From contig NZ_CP155567.1 in the NCBI RefSeq assembly GCF_039696035.1, positions 558,001 through 622,000 of the forward strand: a DNA stretch of 64,000 nucleotides, given 5' to 3'. Below are positions 10,546-18,927 of the stretch, piece after piece; the first letter of the stretch is position 1; each line of letters opens with the position of its first letter. The notes beneath the pieces are model-generated. The model ran no database searches. It was not told where the DNA came from and saw only the letters and a list, made by a program, of their open reading frames with translations. The translations under genes were made by a program, and so were the position numbers. The stretch comes from Microbulbifer sp. SAOS-129_SWC (GTDB taxonomy: Bacteria > Pseudomonadota > Gammaproteobacteria > Pseudomonadales > Cellvibrionaceae).

Positions 10546-11046
10546 GTGGCCAAAGTTTTTCTGAGTCTCGGCAGCAATATTGATCGCGCGCGGCACATCC
10601 GCGCGGGGCTCGATGCACTGGCGCGGCTGTTCGGCGATCTGGCGGTCTCGCGCGTGTTCGAAAGCGAGGCGGTCGGCTTCGACGGCGACAACTTCTACAA
10701 CCTGGTGGTCGGTCTCGAAACTGAACTGCCGGTAGGCGAGCTGGCCCTGCGCCTGCGCGAAATCGAAGACGCCAACGGCCGCCTGCGCGCCGGCCCCAAG
10801 TTCAGCGCGCGCACGCTGGATATCGACATCCTCACCGTCGACGACCTCACCGGCACCATCGACGGCGTCAAACTGCCGCGCGCGGAAATTCTCAAGAACG
10901 CATTTGTGCTGCTGCCACTGGCCGAACTGGCACCGGAAGCGGTGCACCCGCTGGCGGGCAAGCGTTATCAGCAGTTGTGGGACGAGTACGACCAGGCGTC
11001 ACAGAAGTTGTGGCCGGTGGCGTTTGACTGGCCAGAGGGCGAATAG
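10546..11046 (+). CDS. folK: 2-amino-4-hydroxy-6-hydroxymethyldihydropteridine pyrophosphokinase
   Basis: A 166-residue HPPK that pyrophosphorylates hydroxymethyldihydropterin, the FolB product. The family signatures are KVFLSLGSNID at the start, FYNLVVGLET for pterin binding and GPKFSARTLDIDIL, which holds the metal and ATP ligands (the equivalent of RWGPRTLDLDI). Two GTG codons are possible. The one at 10546 has AGGAG at 10534-10538 with 7-base spacing, whereas the one at 10540 lies almost on top of that site, so 10546 is chosen. A bidirectional terminator follows at 11091. Confidence 0.95.
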   Translation: MAKVFLSLGSNIDRARHIRAGLDALARLFGDLAVSRVFESEAVGFDGDNFYNLVVGLETELPVGELALRLREIEDANGRLRAGPKFSARTLDIDILTVDDLTGTIDGVKLPRAEILKNAFVLLPLAELAPEAVHPLAGKRYQQLWDEYDQASQKLWPVAFDWPEGE

Positions 11047-11090
11047 GATATAGAGCGGATAGGAATATAGAGCGGAAAGCGCTCGGGAAT

Positions 11091-11118
11091 AAAAAGCGGC
11101 CGCATGCGGCCGCTTTTT
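11091..11118. terminator. Bidirectional terminator between folK and the OYE gene
   Basis: AAAAAGCGGCCGC (11091-11103) and GCGGCCGCTTTTT (11106-11118) form a perfect palindrome separated by AT. Because A and T runs flank both sides it can terminate folK on the plus strand and the convergent reductase gene on the minus strand. Confidence 0.85.
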
Positions 11119-11132
11119 TGTTTGCGCAAGCG

Positions 11133-12245
11133 TTAGCTAAGGCTCGTCAGCGCTTCCTTGGTGAACGGCGTGATTTCCTTTTCGCGCCCCTCGCGCACCT
11201 TCGCCAGCCAGTTTGGGTCCTGCAGCAGGGCGCGGCCGACCGCGATCAGGTCGAACTCGCCGTTGTCCATGCGTCGCGTCAGTTCGTCCAGCCCGGTGGG
11301 ATTGGCGGTGCCGCCCATGCCCTGGTTATTGCCGCCGATAAAGTCGTCGTCGAGGCCGACACTGCCCACGGAGATGACCGGCTTGCCGGTCAGCTCCTTG
11401 GTCCAGCCGGCCAGGTTGAGGTCGGAACCTTCAAACTCCGGTACCCAGAAGCGTCTGGTCGACGCGTGGAACACGTCGACGCCGGCATTGACCAGCGGCG
11501 TCAGGAAGCGCTGCAGTTCCTCGGGGTTCTGCGCCAGTTTGGCGTCATAGTCCTGCTGTTTCCACTGGGAGTAGCGCAGCACGATGGCGAAGTCCTCGCC
11601 CACCGCGTCGCGTACCGCCTCGACGATTTCCACCGCAAAACGGCCGCGGTTCTCGATTGAGCCGCCGTATTCGTCATCGCGCTGGTTGGTGCCCTCCCAG
11701 AAAAACTGGTCGATCAGGTAGCCGTGCGCGCCGTGGATTTCCACGCCGTCAAAGCCGGCATGCTTGGCCGCCTTGGCCGAGTCGGCGAACGCCTGCACCG
11801 CTTCGCGGATATCCGCCTTGGTCATGGCGTGGCCATTGGGCTTGCCCGGTTTGAACAGTCCGGAGGGGGAGTGGCCCGGCACGGATTTGTCCGGTCCGAT
11901 GCCCTCTTTGCGCACCGAACCCACATGCCACAGCTGCGGAATGATTTGTCCGCCGGCGGCGTGTACTTCATCTACCACCGCTTTCCAGCCGGCCATGGCG
12001 TCGTCGCCATAGATCGCCGGCACATTCTCGTAGCCGTTGGCGGCCTTGTGGCCGACGAAGGTGCCTTCGGTGATGATCAGACCCACCTCGCCCTCGGCGC
12101 GGCGGCGGTAGTAGCCAGCCACCTGGTCGTTGGCGACATAGCCGGGCGAAAAGGTGCGCGTCATTGGCGCCATGGCCACCCGGTTGCGCAGTTTCAGGGA
12201 TTTGTGTTCGAAAGGACGCAGCAGGCTGTCCAGGGAACGACTCAT
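11133..12245 (-). CDS. NADH:flavin oxidoreductase, old yellow enzyme family
   Basis: A 370-residue FMN-dependent ene-reductase with a TIM-barrel fold. Visible features are RNRVAMAPMTRTFSPG at the substrate face, the HGAHGYLIDQFF active-site segment typical of the family, GGSIENRGRF, and the phosphate-binding end VGRALLQDPNWLAK. Members reduce electrophilic alkenes, quinones or nitro compounds; the true substrate cannot be read from sequence. GGGAGA lies at good spacing before the ATG. It is divergent from an HxlR-type regulator, and an inverted repeat sits in the shared promoter region. Control of this gene by that regulator is therefore the natural inference. Confidence 0.92.
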   Translation of the reverse strand: MSRSLDSLLRPFEHKSLKLRNRVAMAPMTRTFSPGYVANDQVAGYYRRRAEGEVGLIITEGTFVGHKAANGYENVPAIYGDDAMAGWKAVVDEVHAAGGQIIPQLWHVGSVRKEGIGPDKSVPGHSPSGLFKPGKPNGHAMTKADIREAVQAFADSAKAAKHAGFDGVEIHGAHGYLIDQFFWEGTNQRDDEYGGSIENRGRFAVEIVEAVRDAVGEDFAIVLRYSQWKQQDYDAKLAQNPEELQRFLTPLVNAGVDVFHASTRRFWVPEFEGSDLNLAGWTKELTGKPVISVGSVGLDDDFIGGNNQGMGGTANPTGLDELTRRMDNGEFDLIAVGRALLQDPNWLAKVREGREKEITPFTKEALTSLS

Positions 12246-12312
12246 AACTCTCTCCCGATTTACCTCAATTTAGAGCAGGAATGGGGTGGTGCATGACCGG
12301 CCCTGCAAACCT

Positions 12313-12352
12313 GGTTGCGTAATGAAACTTTATTTGGTTTTTTAATGCAACC
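12313..12352. promoter_or_regulatory. Inverted-repeat operator overlapping the divergent OYE/hxlR promoters
   Basis: GGTTGC at 12313-12318 is mirrored by GCAACC at 12347-12352; extended to 15 bases the arms agree at 11 positions. On the minus strand TTGCAT (12345-12350) followed after 17 bases by TTTCAT forms a plausible promoter for the reductase gene, inside the repeat. On the plus strand TATACT (12362-12367) lies just outside the right arm. A dimeric HxlR repressor binding here would block both genes. The site is predicted, not demonstrated. Confidence 0.5.
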
Positions 12353-12373
12353 TTTTCCACTTATACTGCAGCC

Positions 12374-12835
12374 ATGACACGTAAACGATTTGATGACCTG
12401 GGCTGCTCGGTGGCCTGTGCCCTTAACGAAGTCGGCGACTGGTGGTCCCTGCTGGTAATCAAGCAGGCGATGCTGGGTACGCGGCGCTTTGTGGACTTCC
12501 AGAACAGTCTGGGCATCGCCAAGAATATTCTCTGTGACCGCCTGTCCCGTCTTGTGGATAACGGTGTGCTGACTCGCGTGAATGTCGGTGAGCACGGCAC
12601 CCGTTACGAATACCGCCTGACCGACAAAGGGCGCGACCTGTTTGCGGTGGTGGTGGCCCTGCGCCAGTGGAGCGAGCGCTGGAATGGCAAAAAGGACGAG
12701 ATGCAGCTGGTGGATCGGGCCGCTGGCCAGGCGATTGCGCCGGTGGTTGTGCACAGTGCCGGGGGTGAGGTGCTGAGTGCGCGCGACGTTCTGTTCCTGG
12801 ATGAAGATGGCCAGCCGCTGGAGCAGGCCGGCTGA
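12374..12835 (+). CDS. HxlR-family transcriptional regulator
   Basis: A 153-residue winged-helix protein. The HxlR signature is visible at the N-terminus: CSVACALNEVGDWWSLLVIK, then FVDFQNSLGIAKNILCDRLSRL as the recognition helix, and YEYRLTDKGRDL in the wing. Cys11 and Cys15 lie where members such as YodB and HypR keep a redox- or electrophile-sensing cysteine. The C-terminal 40 residues extend past the core fold. No Shine-Dalgarno sequence precedes the ATG, and a -10-like TATACT ends only seven bases before it, so the mRNA may be leaderless. It is divergent from the old-yellow-enzyme gene and likely controls it. Confidence 0.92.
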   Translation: MTRKRFDDLGCSVACALNEVGDWWSLLVIKQAMLGTRRFVDFQNSLGIAKNILCDRLSRLVDNGVLTRVNVGEHGTRYEYRLTDKGRDLFAVVVALRQWSERWNGKKDEMQLVDRAAGQAIAPVVVHSAGGEVLSARDVLFLDEDGQPLEQAG

Positions 12836-12928
12836 TTCTGCCGCCGCTGCTTTCCTTTCATGACTCGGCAGCCGTGACCTGGCAGCCATGGCTCTGCAGC
12901 GGCAATTGTGCCGATGGGTGGCTGGTGT

Positions 12929-13654
12929 TCAGGTGTTGAGGCTGCGGCCGCCATCCACCGCGATCACCTGGCCGTTGATGTAGGACGGCTCGGCCAGGAA
13001 GCGCACGGTGCGGGCGATATCGGACTCGCTGCCGGTGCGCGCCAGCGGGATACGGGCGAGAATTTTGGCCCGACTTTCATCATCGACCGCTTCCTGTTCC
13101 GGCCACAGAATCGCGCCGGGGGCCACGGCATTCACCCGCACCTGCGGCGCCAGTTCCAGCGCCAGACTCTTGGTCAGCATGACCAGGCCGGCTTTGGCGG
13201 CGCAGTAAATGGTGTGCTGGGGCATGGGCCGTTCGGCGTGAATATCCACCATATTGATGATGCAGCCGTGGTCGCGGGCGAGGCTTGGTGCCAGCGCCTG
13301 GCTGAGGAAGAACGGCGCCTTCAGGTTGCTGCCGAGCAGCTCATCCCAGGCGCGCTCATCGGCGCTGCCGATCGGCGTGGGGTAGAAGGCGGAGGCGTTG
13401 TTGACCAGCACATCGACACCGCCCCAGTGCGCGGCGGCGCGCTGCGCCAGCTGGTCACAGTCGGCAGCTGTGGATAAGTCGCTCTGCATGGCGACCGCGG
13501 AGTCCGGACGCAGCCGGTTCAATGCGTCGACGAGCTCCTCGGCAGCGGTGGCGGAATGGCGATAGTGAATGATGACGCGGTGATCGCGGTGCAGCTCGCG
13601 CGCGCTGGCACGGCCGAGGCGCGCGGCGGCGCCGGTAATCAGGGCATTACGCAT
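12929..13654 (-). CDS. Pteridine reductase, short-chain dehydrogenase family (FolM/PTR1-like)
   Basis: A 241-residue Rossmann-fold reductase. TGAAARLGR near residue 7 binds NADPH and NNAS at 85-88 is the structural motif. The catalytic Ser of ordinary SDR enzymes is replaced by Asp137, with Tyr150 and Lys154 13 and 17 residues later. That D-Y-K arrangement and spacing is the one known from PTR1 pteridine reductases. FolM-type enzymes reduce dihydrobiopterin or dihydromonapterin, with weak dihydrofolate reductase activity. It overlaps cca by 8 bases on the same strand, so the two are translationally linked, and folB-folK are close by. Confidence 0.88.
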   Translation of the reverse strand: MRNALITGAAARLGRASARELHRDHRVIIHYRHSATAAEELVDALNRLRPDSAVAMQSDLSTAADCDQLAQRAAAHWGGVDVLVNNASAFYPTPIGSADERAWDELLGSNLKAPFFLSQALAPSLARDHGCIINMVDIHAERPMPQHTIYCAAKAGLVMLTKSLALELAPQVRVNAVAPGAILWPEQEAVDDESRAKILARIPLARTGSESDIARTVRFLAEPSYINGQVIAVDGGRSLNT

Positions 13655-14882
13655 CCTTGTCGCTCTCCTGGTGTCGCTTCTTCACTGCGGCAATCGCCTC
13701 GATACGGGCACGATCCAGGGCCTTGCCCAGTTCGGCCCCCGCGAAGCCCTGCGCCATTAGCGCCTCGGGGCCGACGGCGGCCGCAGCGGCGCGCACCGCG
13801 CGCAGGTAGTCCGCCTGCGGGTAGTCGCGATCCGCCAGTCCGGTGCGGCCGCGGGCGTCCGCCTCGCAGCACTGCAGGAACTGCTCGAAACGCTCGGGGC
13901 GCCGCAGGGCATCCAGCGCGCGCAGCACTTTCATCAGCGTCTGTGGGCGCAGCTCGAAAGCCTTGTGACAGTGCAGGTGGTATTCACATACGCCGCAGGC
14001 CAGGGCGGCCAGCTGTTTCGGGGCGCGCCAGCGGCGGCAGACTTCGCGCACCAGCGGCAGGCCGGCGACTTCGTGGCCGCGGTGACTGGGCAATATCTCT
14101 TCGGGTGTTACGCCCTTGCCGAGATCGTGCAGCAGGGTGGCAAAGCGCACAGGCAGCTCCGCCGGCGCGGCGCGCAGGGCCAGCAGCACGTGCTCGCCGG
14201 TATCGATTTCGGGGTGGTATTTGGGCGGCTGCGGGACGCCGAACAGTGCTTCCAGTTCGGGCAGCAGGATCGCCAGGGCGCCGCACTGGCGCAATACGCG
14301 GATAAAGACATCCGGAGCAGGTTCGGTCAGTGCGCGGCTGACTTCCTTCCACACCCGCTCGGCCACAAGGTGTTCCACTTCACCTTCTTCCACCATCTGG
14401 CGCATCAGCGCCATGGTGTCGTCGGCAATGGTGAAGCCGAGATGGTGGTAGCGGGCGGCAAAGCGAGCAACACGCAGGATTCTGAGGGGATCTTCGGCGA
14501 ATGCCGGGGATACGTGGCGCAAAAGCCGGGCATCCAGGTCGGCGCGACCGCCGTAGGGGTCGACCAGTTCGCCGCTCTCGGATTCCGCCATCGCGTTGAT
14601 GGTGAGGTCGCGGCGCAGCAGGTCCTGTTCGAGAGTGACATCCGGGGCCGCGTGTACGCTGAAGCCGCCATAGCCGTGGCCGCTCTTGCGCTCGGTGCGG
14701 GCCAGCGCGTACTCCTCGCGGGTGTCCGGGTGGAGGAACACCGGGAAATCCTTGCCCACCGGGCTAAAACCGCGCTCGCGCATCTGCTGTTCATCGGCGC
14801 CGACCACGACCCAGTCGCGCTCGTGCACGGTTCTGCCGAGTAGCGCGTCGCGCACGGCACCGCCGACCAGGTAGATCTTCAC
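13647..14882 (-). CDS. cca: CCA-adding tRNA nucleotidyltransferase
   Basis: A 411-residue enzyme that adds or repairs the 3' CCA of tRNAs. The nucleotidyltransferase core shows [12 protein letters not shown] and ERDWVVVGA with the catalytic aspartates, [10 protein letters not shown], and [16 protein letters not shown] for nucleotide selection. An HD domain follows, with LLHDLGKG and the later [10 protein letters not shown], giving the class II HD-containing form of gammaproteobacteria. The start is GTG at 14880-14882, preceded by GGAG at 8-base spacing. The 3' end overlaps the pteridine reductase gene. The upstream 140 bases carry an orphan terminator, discussed separately. Confidence 0.97.
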   Translation of the reverse strand: MKIYLVGGAVRDALLGRTVHERDWVVVGADEQQMRERGFSPVGKDFPVFLHPDTREEYALARTERKSGHGYGGFSVHAAPDVTLEQDLLRRDLTINAMAESESGELVDPYGGRADLDARLLRHVSPAFAEDPLRILRVARFAARYHHLGFTIADDTMALMRQMVEEGEVEHLVAERVWKEVSRALTEPAPDVFIRVLRQCGALAILLPELEALFGVPQPPKYHPEIDTGEHVLLALRAAPAELPVRFATLLHDLGKGVTPEEILPSHRGHEVAGLPLVREVCRRWRAPKQLAALACGVCEYHLHCHKAFELRPQTLMKVLRALDALRRPERFEQFLQCCEADARGRTGLADRDYPQADYLRAVRAAAAAVGPEALMAQGFAGAELGKALDRARIEAIAAVKKRHQESDKDA

Positions 14883-15022
14883 GGGGTAGACTCCGCCAGG
14901 AGCCGATGGGGAGGCAGGGAGGATTGCCGGGTTGCGCTAGTTACAGCCATAAATCCGTCGATTCCGGCGTCGCCCGCTTCGTGTGGGCGCAAACAAGGAG
15001 AGAAAAGGCGTTTCGGCAAGAT

Positions 15023-15101
15023 AAAAAAAAGGCCCCGAAAAAACAAGGGGGCCCAGGGTCTTAGGGTATTCGCGTTGGGAATATCCATTCGCCATTCAAT
15101 G
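15023..15101 (-). ncRNA. Candidate small RNA or terminated leader upstream of cca
   Basis: A minus-strand transcript starting near 15100 would run about 75 bases and end in a strong intrinsic terminator: GGCCCC and GGGGCC (15031-15053) around an 11-base loop, followed by eight T (15023-15030). A second hairpin near 15080-15092 is GAAT-GGAT-ATTC, presenting GGA in the loop, the shape bound by CsrA/RsmA. No reading frame with a ribosome binding site fits inside. It could be a free sRNA or an attenuated leader of cca, which starts 140 bases further on. Sequence from 15136 to 15360 holds no gene that I can support, only a GGCTGC/GCAGCC hairpin at 15208-15223. Confidence 0.6.
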
Positions 15102-15107
15102 GTGTCC

Positions 15108-15135
15108 ATTATATTTAACCTGTCATAACTGTCAA
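15108..15135 (-). promoter_or_regulatory. Consensus sigma70 promoter (TTGACA-N16-TATAAT)
   Basis: On the minus strand TTGACA lies at 15130-15135 and TATAAT at 15108-15113, both perfect matches to the sigma70 consensus, with a 16-base spacer. This is the strongest promoter I can see in the window. It points at the 75-base unit ending in the terminator at 15023-15053 and, beyond it, at cca. Confidence 0.8.
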
Positions 15136-15360
15136 CTCTATCTTTCAGCGTTTTTTTTGAGGGGCTTCGCCCGCTCTTCGTTAATACATTATGAAGGCCG
15201 AGTTTCAGGCTGCATTTGCAGCCCTTGGCAGCATAATTTATAAGGTTGATTCAAAATAACAGGATAAACCTGCGGCAGAATCTGCTTTCGCCGTGCGTTT
15301 AGGAAAGGGACTTTGAGTGGTATCTGCCTGTAATCGCAGAATGTTGGGGGAGATAATAAG

Positions 15361-15927
15361 ATGAACGAACTGCATGTGCTCACCACCGGCGAAGCCGCGA
15401 GGTACTGCGGGGTGAATTTCCGTACTGTAATCCGCTGGATTGAGCGCGGCCAGTTGAAGGCGTACAAGCTGCCGGGGCGCGGCGATCACCGTATTTGCGT
15501 GGAAGACTTTGTCGGCTTTTTGCGCGATAACGCCATGCCGGTACCGAACGAGCTGGCTACCGCCAGCCGCAAGGTGCTTATGCTGACCGGCGATTCGGAG
15601 CTCACCGGCCTCGGCCGTCAGGCGCTGCAACAGACCGGTTGCGAAGTGGATGTGGCCTGCGACAGCTTTACCGCCGGCACCATGATGGCCGCCTGCAAGC
15701 CGGCCCTGCTGCTGCTGGACGCCAACCTGAGCGGGGTGGAAGTGTTTCAGATACTCGATCACCTGCGTTCACGTGGCGAATACGCCAATGTCCGCACTCT
15801 GGTCGTGGTGCCCGCCGATGACGGGGATCAGCAGCGCTGGCTGGACGCCGGGGCCGATGCCCTGCTGACCCAGGTGGCGGATCGCGCGGAGCTGATCGCC
15901 AAGGTCAAACTGCTGCTCGAGAACTGA
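15361..15927 (+). CDS. HTH (excisionase/MerR-like) DNA-binding domain fused to a degenerate receiver domain
   Basis: A 188-residue protein. Residues 5-57 form an excisionase/MerR-type winged helix (LTTGEAARYCGV, RTVIRWIERGQL). Residues 71-187 resemble a response-regulator receiver with Asp120 (LLLLDANLSG) in the phospho-acceptor place. Other receiver residues are missing: the acidic pair is reduced to TGD at 76-78, the Ser/Thr switch position is Pro151 and the conserved Lys is replaced near Gln171. Phosphorylation may therefore be lost or weak. The order DNA-binding first, receiver second is opposite to standard response regulators. No kinase gene is adjacent. Its target is unknown. Confidence 0.75.
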   Translation: MNELHVLTTGEAARYCGVNFRTVIRWIERGQLKAYKLPGRGDHRICVEDFVGFLRDNAMPVPNELATASRKVLMLTGDSELTGLGRQALQQTGCEVDVACDSFTAGTMMAACKPALLLLDANLSGVEVFQILDHLRSRGEYANVRTLVVVPADDGDQQRWLDAGADALLTQVADRAELIAKVKLLLEN

Positions 15928-15953
15928 TCGGCGCCCCGGTGCCGGGGCGGTCC

Positions 15954-17543
15954 TCAGATTGGTTTGGGAACCAGCATCGATTCCTCTTCACCGTCGGCGC
16001 GGTCGCGACCGAGCTCCGGGCAGTGATAGCTGGCCGTGATTTCGTCGCCGTGCAGGCTGTGCAGGTGTACATCAAAGCCCCACAGCCGGTGCAGGTGGCG
16101 CATCACTTCGTTGCTGTCCTTGCCCAGCGGGCGGCGCTGGTGCTGGGTGTGGTGCAGGGTGATGGAGCGGTCGCCGCGGGTATCCACTGAGTAGACCTGG
16201 ATGTTGGGTTCGCGGTTGCCGAGGTTGTACTGCCCGGCCAGATTGGCGCGCAGCTGTCGGTAGCCATCCTCGTCGTGGATGGCGCTGACCAGTATTTCGT
16301 TGTCGCGGTCGTCGTCGCTGATGCAGAACAGGCGCAGGTCGCGCATGACCTTGGGCGATAGGAACTGCAGGATAAAACTCTCGTCCTTGAAGTCGCGCAT
16401 GGCGAACTGCAGCGTCTCCTTCCAGTTGCTACCGGCGATGTCCGGGAACCAGCGACGGTCCTCGTCGGTGGGATTTTCACAAATGCGGCGCAGGTCGCTG
16501 AAGATACTGAAGCCCAGCGTGTAGGGGTTGAGGCCGCTGTAGTAGGGACTGTCGTAGGGCGGCTGGTAGATCACATTGGTGTGGCTCTGCAGAAACTCCA
16601 TCATGAAGCCGTCGGTCACCTGACCGCGCTGGTGCAGTTCGCTCAGCAGTGTGTAGTGCCAGAAGGTGGCCCAGCCCTCGTTCATCACCTGGGTCTGGCG
16701 CTGCGGGTAGAAGTATTGCGCCAGCTTGCGCACGATGCGCACCAGTTCCCGCTGCCAGTTCTCCAGCAACGGCGCATTCTTTTCAATAAAGTAGAGAATA
16801 TTTTCCTGGGGCTCTTCCGGGAAGCGATGCACCGACTTGTCCCCGGTGTCGGGACCCAGTTTGGGGATGGTGCGCCACAGGTCGTTGAGCTGGCGCTGAC
16901 GGTACTCCTCGCGCTCCTGCTGGCGGCGCTCCTCTTCCACGGCGGAAATCGGGTAGGGCCGCTTGTAGCGGTCGACGCCGTAATTCATCAGTGCGTGGCA
17001 GGAATCCAGTACCGCTTCCACCGCGTTCAGTCCGTGGCGCTCCTCACAGCGGGCAATATAGTTCTTGGCGAAAATCAGGTAGTCGATAATGCTGCTGGCG
17101 TCGGTCCAGCTGCGGAACAGATAGTTGCCCTTGAAGAACGAGTTGTGGCCGTAACAGGCGTGGGCGATCACCAGTGCCTGCATCGTCATGGTGTTTTCTT
17201 CCATCAGGTAGGCGATGCAGGGATTGGAGTTGATGACAATTTCGTAGGCGAGCCCCATCAGGCCGCGCTGGTAGTTGTTCTCGACGCTAATAAACTGCTT
17301 GCCGAACGACCAGTGGTTATACCCCACCGGCATCCCCACCGAGGAGTAGGCGTCCATCATCTGCTCGGAACTGATGACCTCGATCTGGTTCGGGTAGGTG
17401 TCGAGCCCGAACTCTTCGGCCAGTGCGGCGATGGCGTGGTCGTATTCCTCGATCAGTTCGAAAGTCCACTCCGAGGTGGTAGAAATGGGCCCGCGGGCCT
17501 TGTCGTCCGGCGCTGCAGGGCCGGTTGTGTATTTATCTAGCAT
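15954..17543 (-). CDS. SpoVR family protein (YcgB)
   Basis: A 529-residue member of the SpoVR/YcgB family, named for a Bacillus spore-cortex gene but widespread in non-sporulating proteobacteria. Recognisable parts are GYNHWSFGK, INSNPCIAYLMEENT, ACYGHNSFFKGNYLF and NEGWATFWHY, rich in conserved His, Glu and Asn, which suggests metal binding. The biochemical function is not known. Its start overlaps the stop of the DUF444 gene by one base (TGATG), so translation is coupled. In Escherichia coli and pseudomonads these genes belong to the general and nitrogen-starvation stress response. Confidence 0.95.
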   Translation of the reverse strand: MLDKYTTGPAAPDDKARGPISTTSEWTFELIEEYDHAIAALAEEFGLDTYPNQIEVISSEQMMDAYSSVGMPVGYNHWSFGKQFISVENNYQRGLMGLAYEIVINSNPCIAYLMEENTMTMQALVIAHACYGHNSFFKGNYLFRSWTDASSIIDYLIFAKNYIARCEERHGLNAVEAVLDSCHALMNYGVDRYKRPYPISAVEEERRQQEREEYRQRQLNDLWRTIPKLGPDTGDKSVHRFPEEPQENILYFIEKNAPLLENWQRELVRIVRKLAQYFYPQRQTQVMNEGWATFWHYTLLSELHQRGQVTDGFMMEFLQSHTNVIYQPPYDSPYYSGLNPYTLGFSIFSDLRRICENPTDEDRRWFPDIAGSNWKETLQFAMRDFKDESFILQFLSPKVMRDLRLFCISDDDRDNEILVSAIHDEDGYRQLRANLAGQYNLGNREPNIQVYSVDTRGDRSITLHHTQHQRRPLGKDSNEVMRHLHRLWGFDVHLHSLHGDEITASYHCPELGRDRADGEEESMLVPKPI

Positions 17544-18823
17544 CAGACCGCCACCTTCTGACTGAACAGCTCGCGGAAAACCGGATAGATATCCTGCACA
17601 TCGACGATCTGCTCCATGGCGAAGTGTTCCGGGAAGCAGACGCGCACGCTCTCATATTCTTCCCACAGCGCCTGGTGGTCGCGCGGCGTGATCTCCACAT
17701 AGGAGTAGTACTGCACGTGGGGCATGATGTCGTCGATCAGAATCTTGTGGCAGGTGCTGGAGTCGTCGTTCCAGTTATCGCCGTCGGAGGCCTGCGCACC
17801 GTAAATGTTCCACTCGCTGGCCGGGTAGCGCTCGCGCATGATGGTGCGCATCAGCTTCAGTGCGCTGGAGACGATGGTGCCGCCGGTTTCGCGGGAGTAG
17901 AAAAACTCTTCCTCGTCGACCTCCTTGGCGCTGGTGTGATGGCGGATAAACACGACTTCCGTGTACTCGTAACTGCGCTGCAGGAACAGGTACAGCAGCA
18001 GGAAAAAGCGCTTGGCCATGTCCTTGGTGGCCTGGTTCATGGAGCCGGACACGTCCATCAGGCAGAACATTACTGCGCGCGAGCGTGGCCGCGGCTGGCG
18101 CACCAGCAGGTTGTACTTTAGATCGAAGTCATCGAGGTACGGCACGCGATCGATGCGTTGGCGAATATCGGTGATCCTTTCCTTCAAGGCGTCGATGCGG
18201 CGCTGGTCGCGCAGCGCCGTGTCCTTGCCTTCCTCCACTTCCAGCTCGGCCTGCAGTGCGCGGATATTGCGCCGCTTGCTACTGGTCAGCGCAATGCGGC
18301 GCGCGTTGGCGGAGCGCAGTGAACGCACCACATTCAGGCGTCCGGGGGTGCCCTCATTGCAGAAGCCGGCGCGCACCACCTGAAAGGATTCGTTGCCGGC
18401 CAGGCGCCGCTTGACCATATTCGGTAGCTGCAGGCCCTCGAACATAAAGTCGAGGAATTCTTCCTGGGAAATCTGGAAGACGAATTCGTCCATTCCCTCG
18501 CCACTGTCGGAGGCGCCATTGCCTCCGCCACCGGCACCGCCCTGCTGACCCGGCCGCGGAATGCGGTCTCCGGCCGTGAACTCCTTGTTACCGGGCAGCA
18601 CCCGTTCGACATGGCCCCCGGGGCCGTGGGAGAAGATGGGCTCACTGATATCGCGGGTGGGAATACTGATGCGCTCGCCCTTGTCCATATCGGTGATCGA
18701 GCGGCTGTTCATGGCCTCGCCGACCGCCTTTTTGATGTGGGCCTTGTAGCGACGAAGAAACCTTTGCCGGTTGACCGTGCTTTTCTTTTTGCCGTTCAGG
18801 CGGCGGTCGATGATATAGCTCAT
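17543..18823 (-). CDS. yeaH: DUF444 (YeaH/YhbH) family protein with von Willebrand-like domain
   Basis: A 426-residue protein. The basic N-terminus contains [17 protein letters not shown], and a glycine-rich segment ([16 protein letters not shown]) lies near residue 100. The C-terminal half has [20 protein letters not shown], a MIDAS-like DxSxS metal site typical of von Willebrand A folds, followed by [18 protein letters not shown]. The exact function is unknown; it always travels with PrkA kinase and SpoVR, as here. It starts 104 bases after prkA and its stop overlaps the spoVR start. Confidence 0.94.
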   Translation of the reverse strand: MSYIIDRRLNGKKKSTVNRQRFLRRYKAHIKKAVGEAMNSRSITDMDKGERISIPTRDISEPIFSHGPGGHVERVLPGNKEFTAGDRIPRPGQQGGAGGGGNGASDSGEGMDEFVFQISQEEFLDFMFEGLQLPNMVKRRLAGNESFQVVRAGFCNEGTPGRLNVVRSLRSANARRIALTSSKRRNIRALQAELEVEEGKDTALRDQRRIDALKERITDIRQRIDRVPYLDDFDLKYNLLVRQPRPRSRAVMFCLMDVSGSMNQATKDMAKRFFLLLYLFLQRSYEYTEVVFIRHHTSAKEVDEEEFFYSRETGGTIVSSALKLMRTIMRERYPASEWNIYGAQASDGDNWNDDSSTCHKILIDDIMPHVQYYSYVEITPRDHQALWEEYESVRVCFPEHFAMEQIVDVQDIYPVFRELFSQKVAV

Positions 18824-18927
18824 ATTACTGCCTTGCTTCCCGATTAGCCTGATCGAAGCGGTGATACGGACGATCGCTAAGCCGCCAGCGAGCGAGACAA
18901 TGTCGCTCTTGCGGCGGCCCCGATGCC

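Noticed and set aside
14879..15109. 76-codon minus-strand frame overlapping the short RNA unit
   Set aside because: Its ATG lies inside the -10 hexamer, so it would not be in the transcript. No ribosome binding site precedes any internal ATG, and the terminator falls within it.
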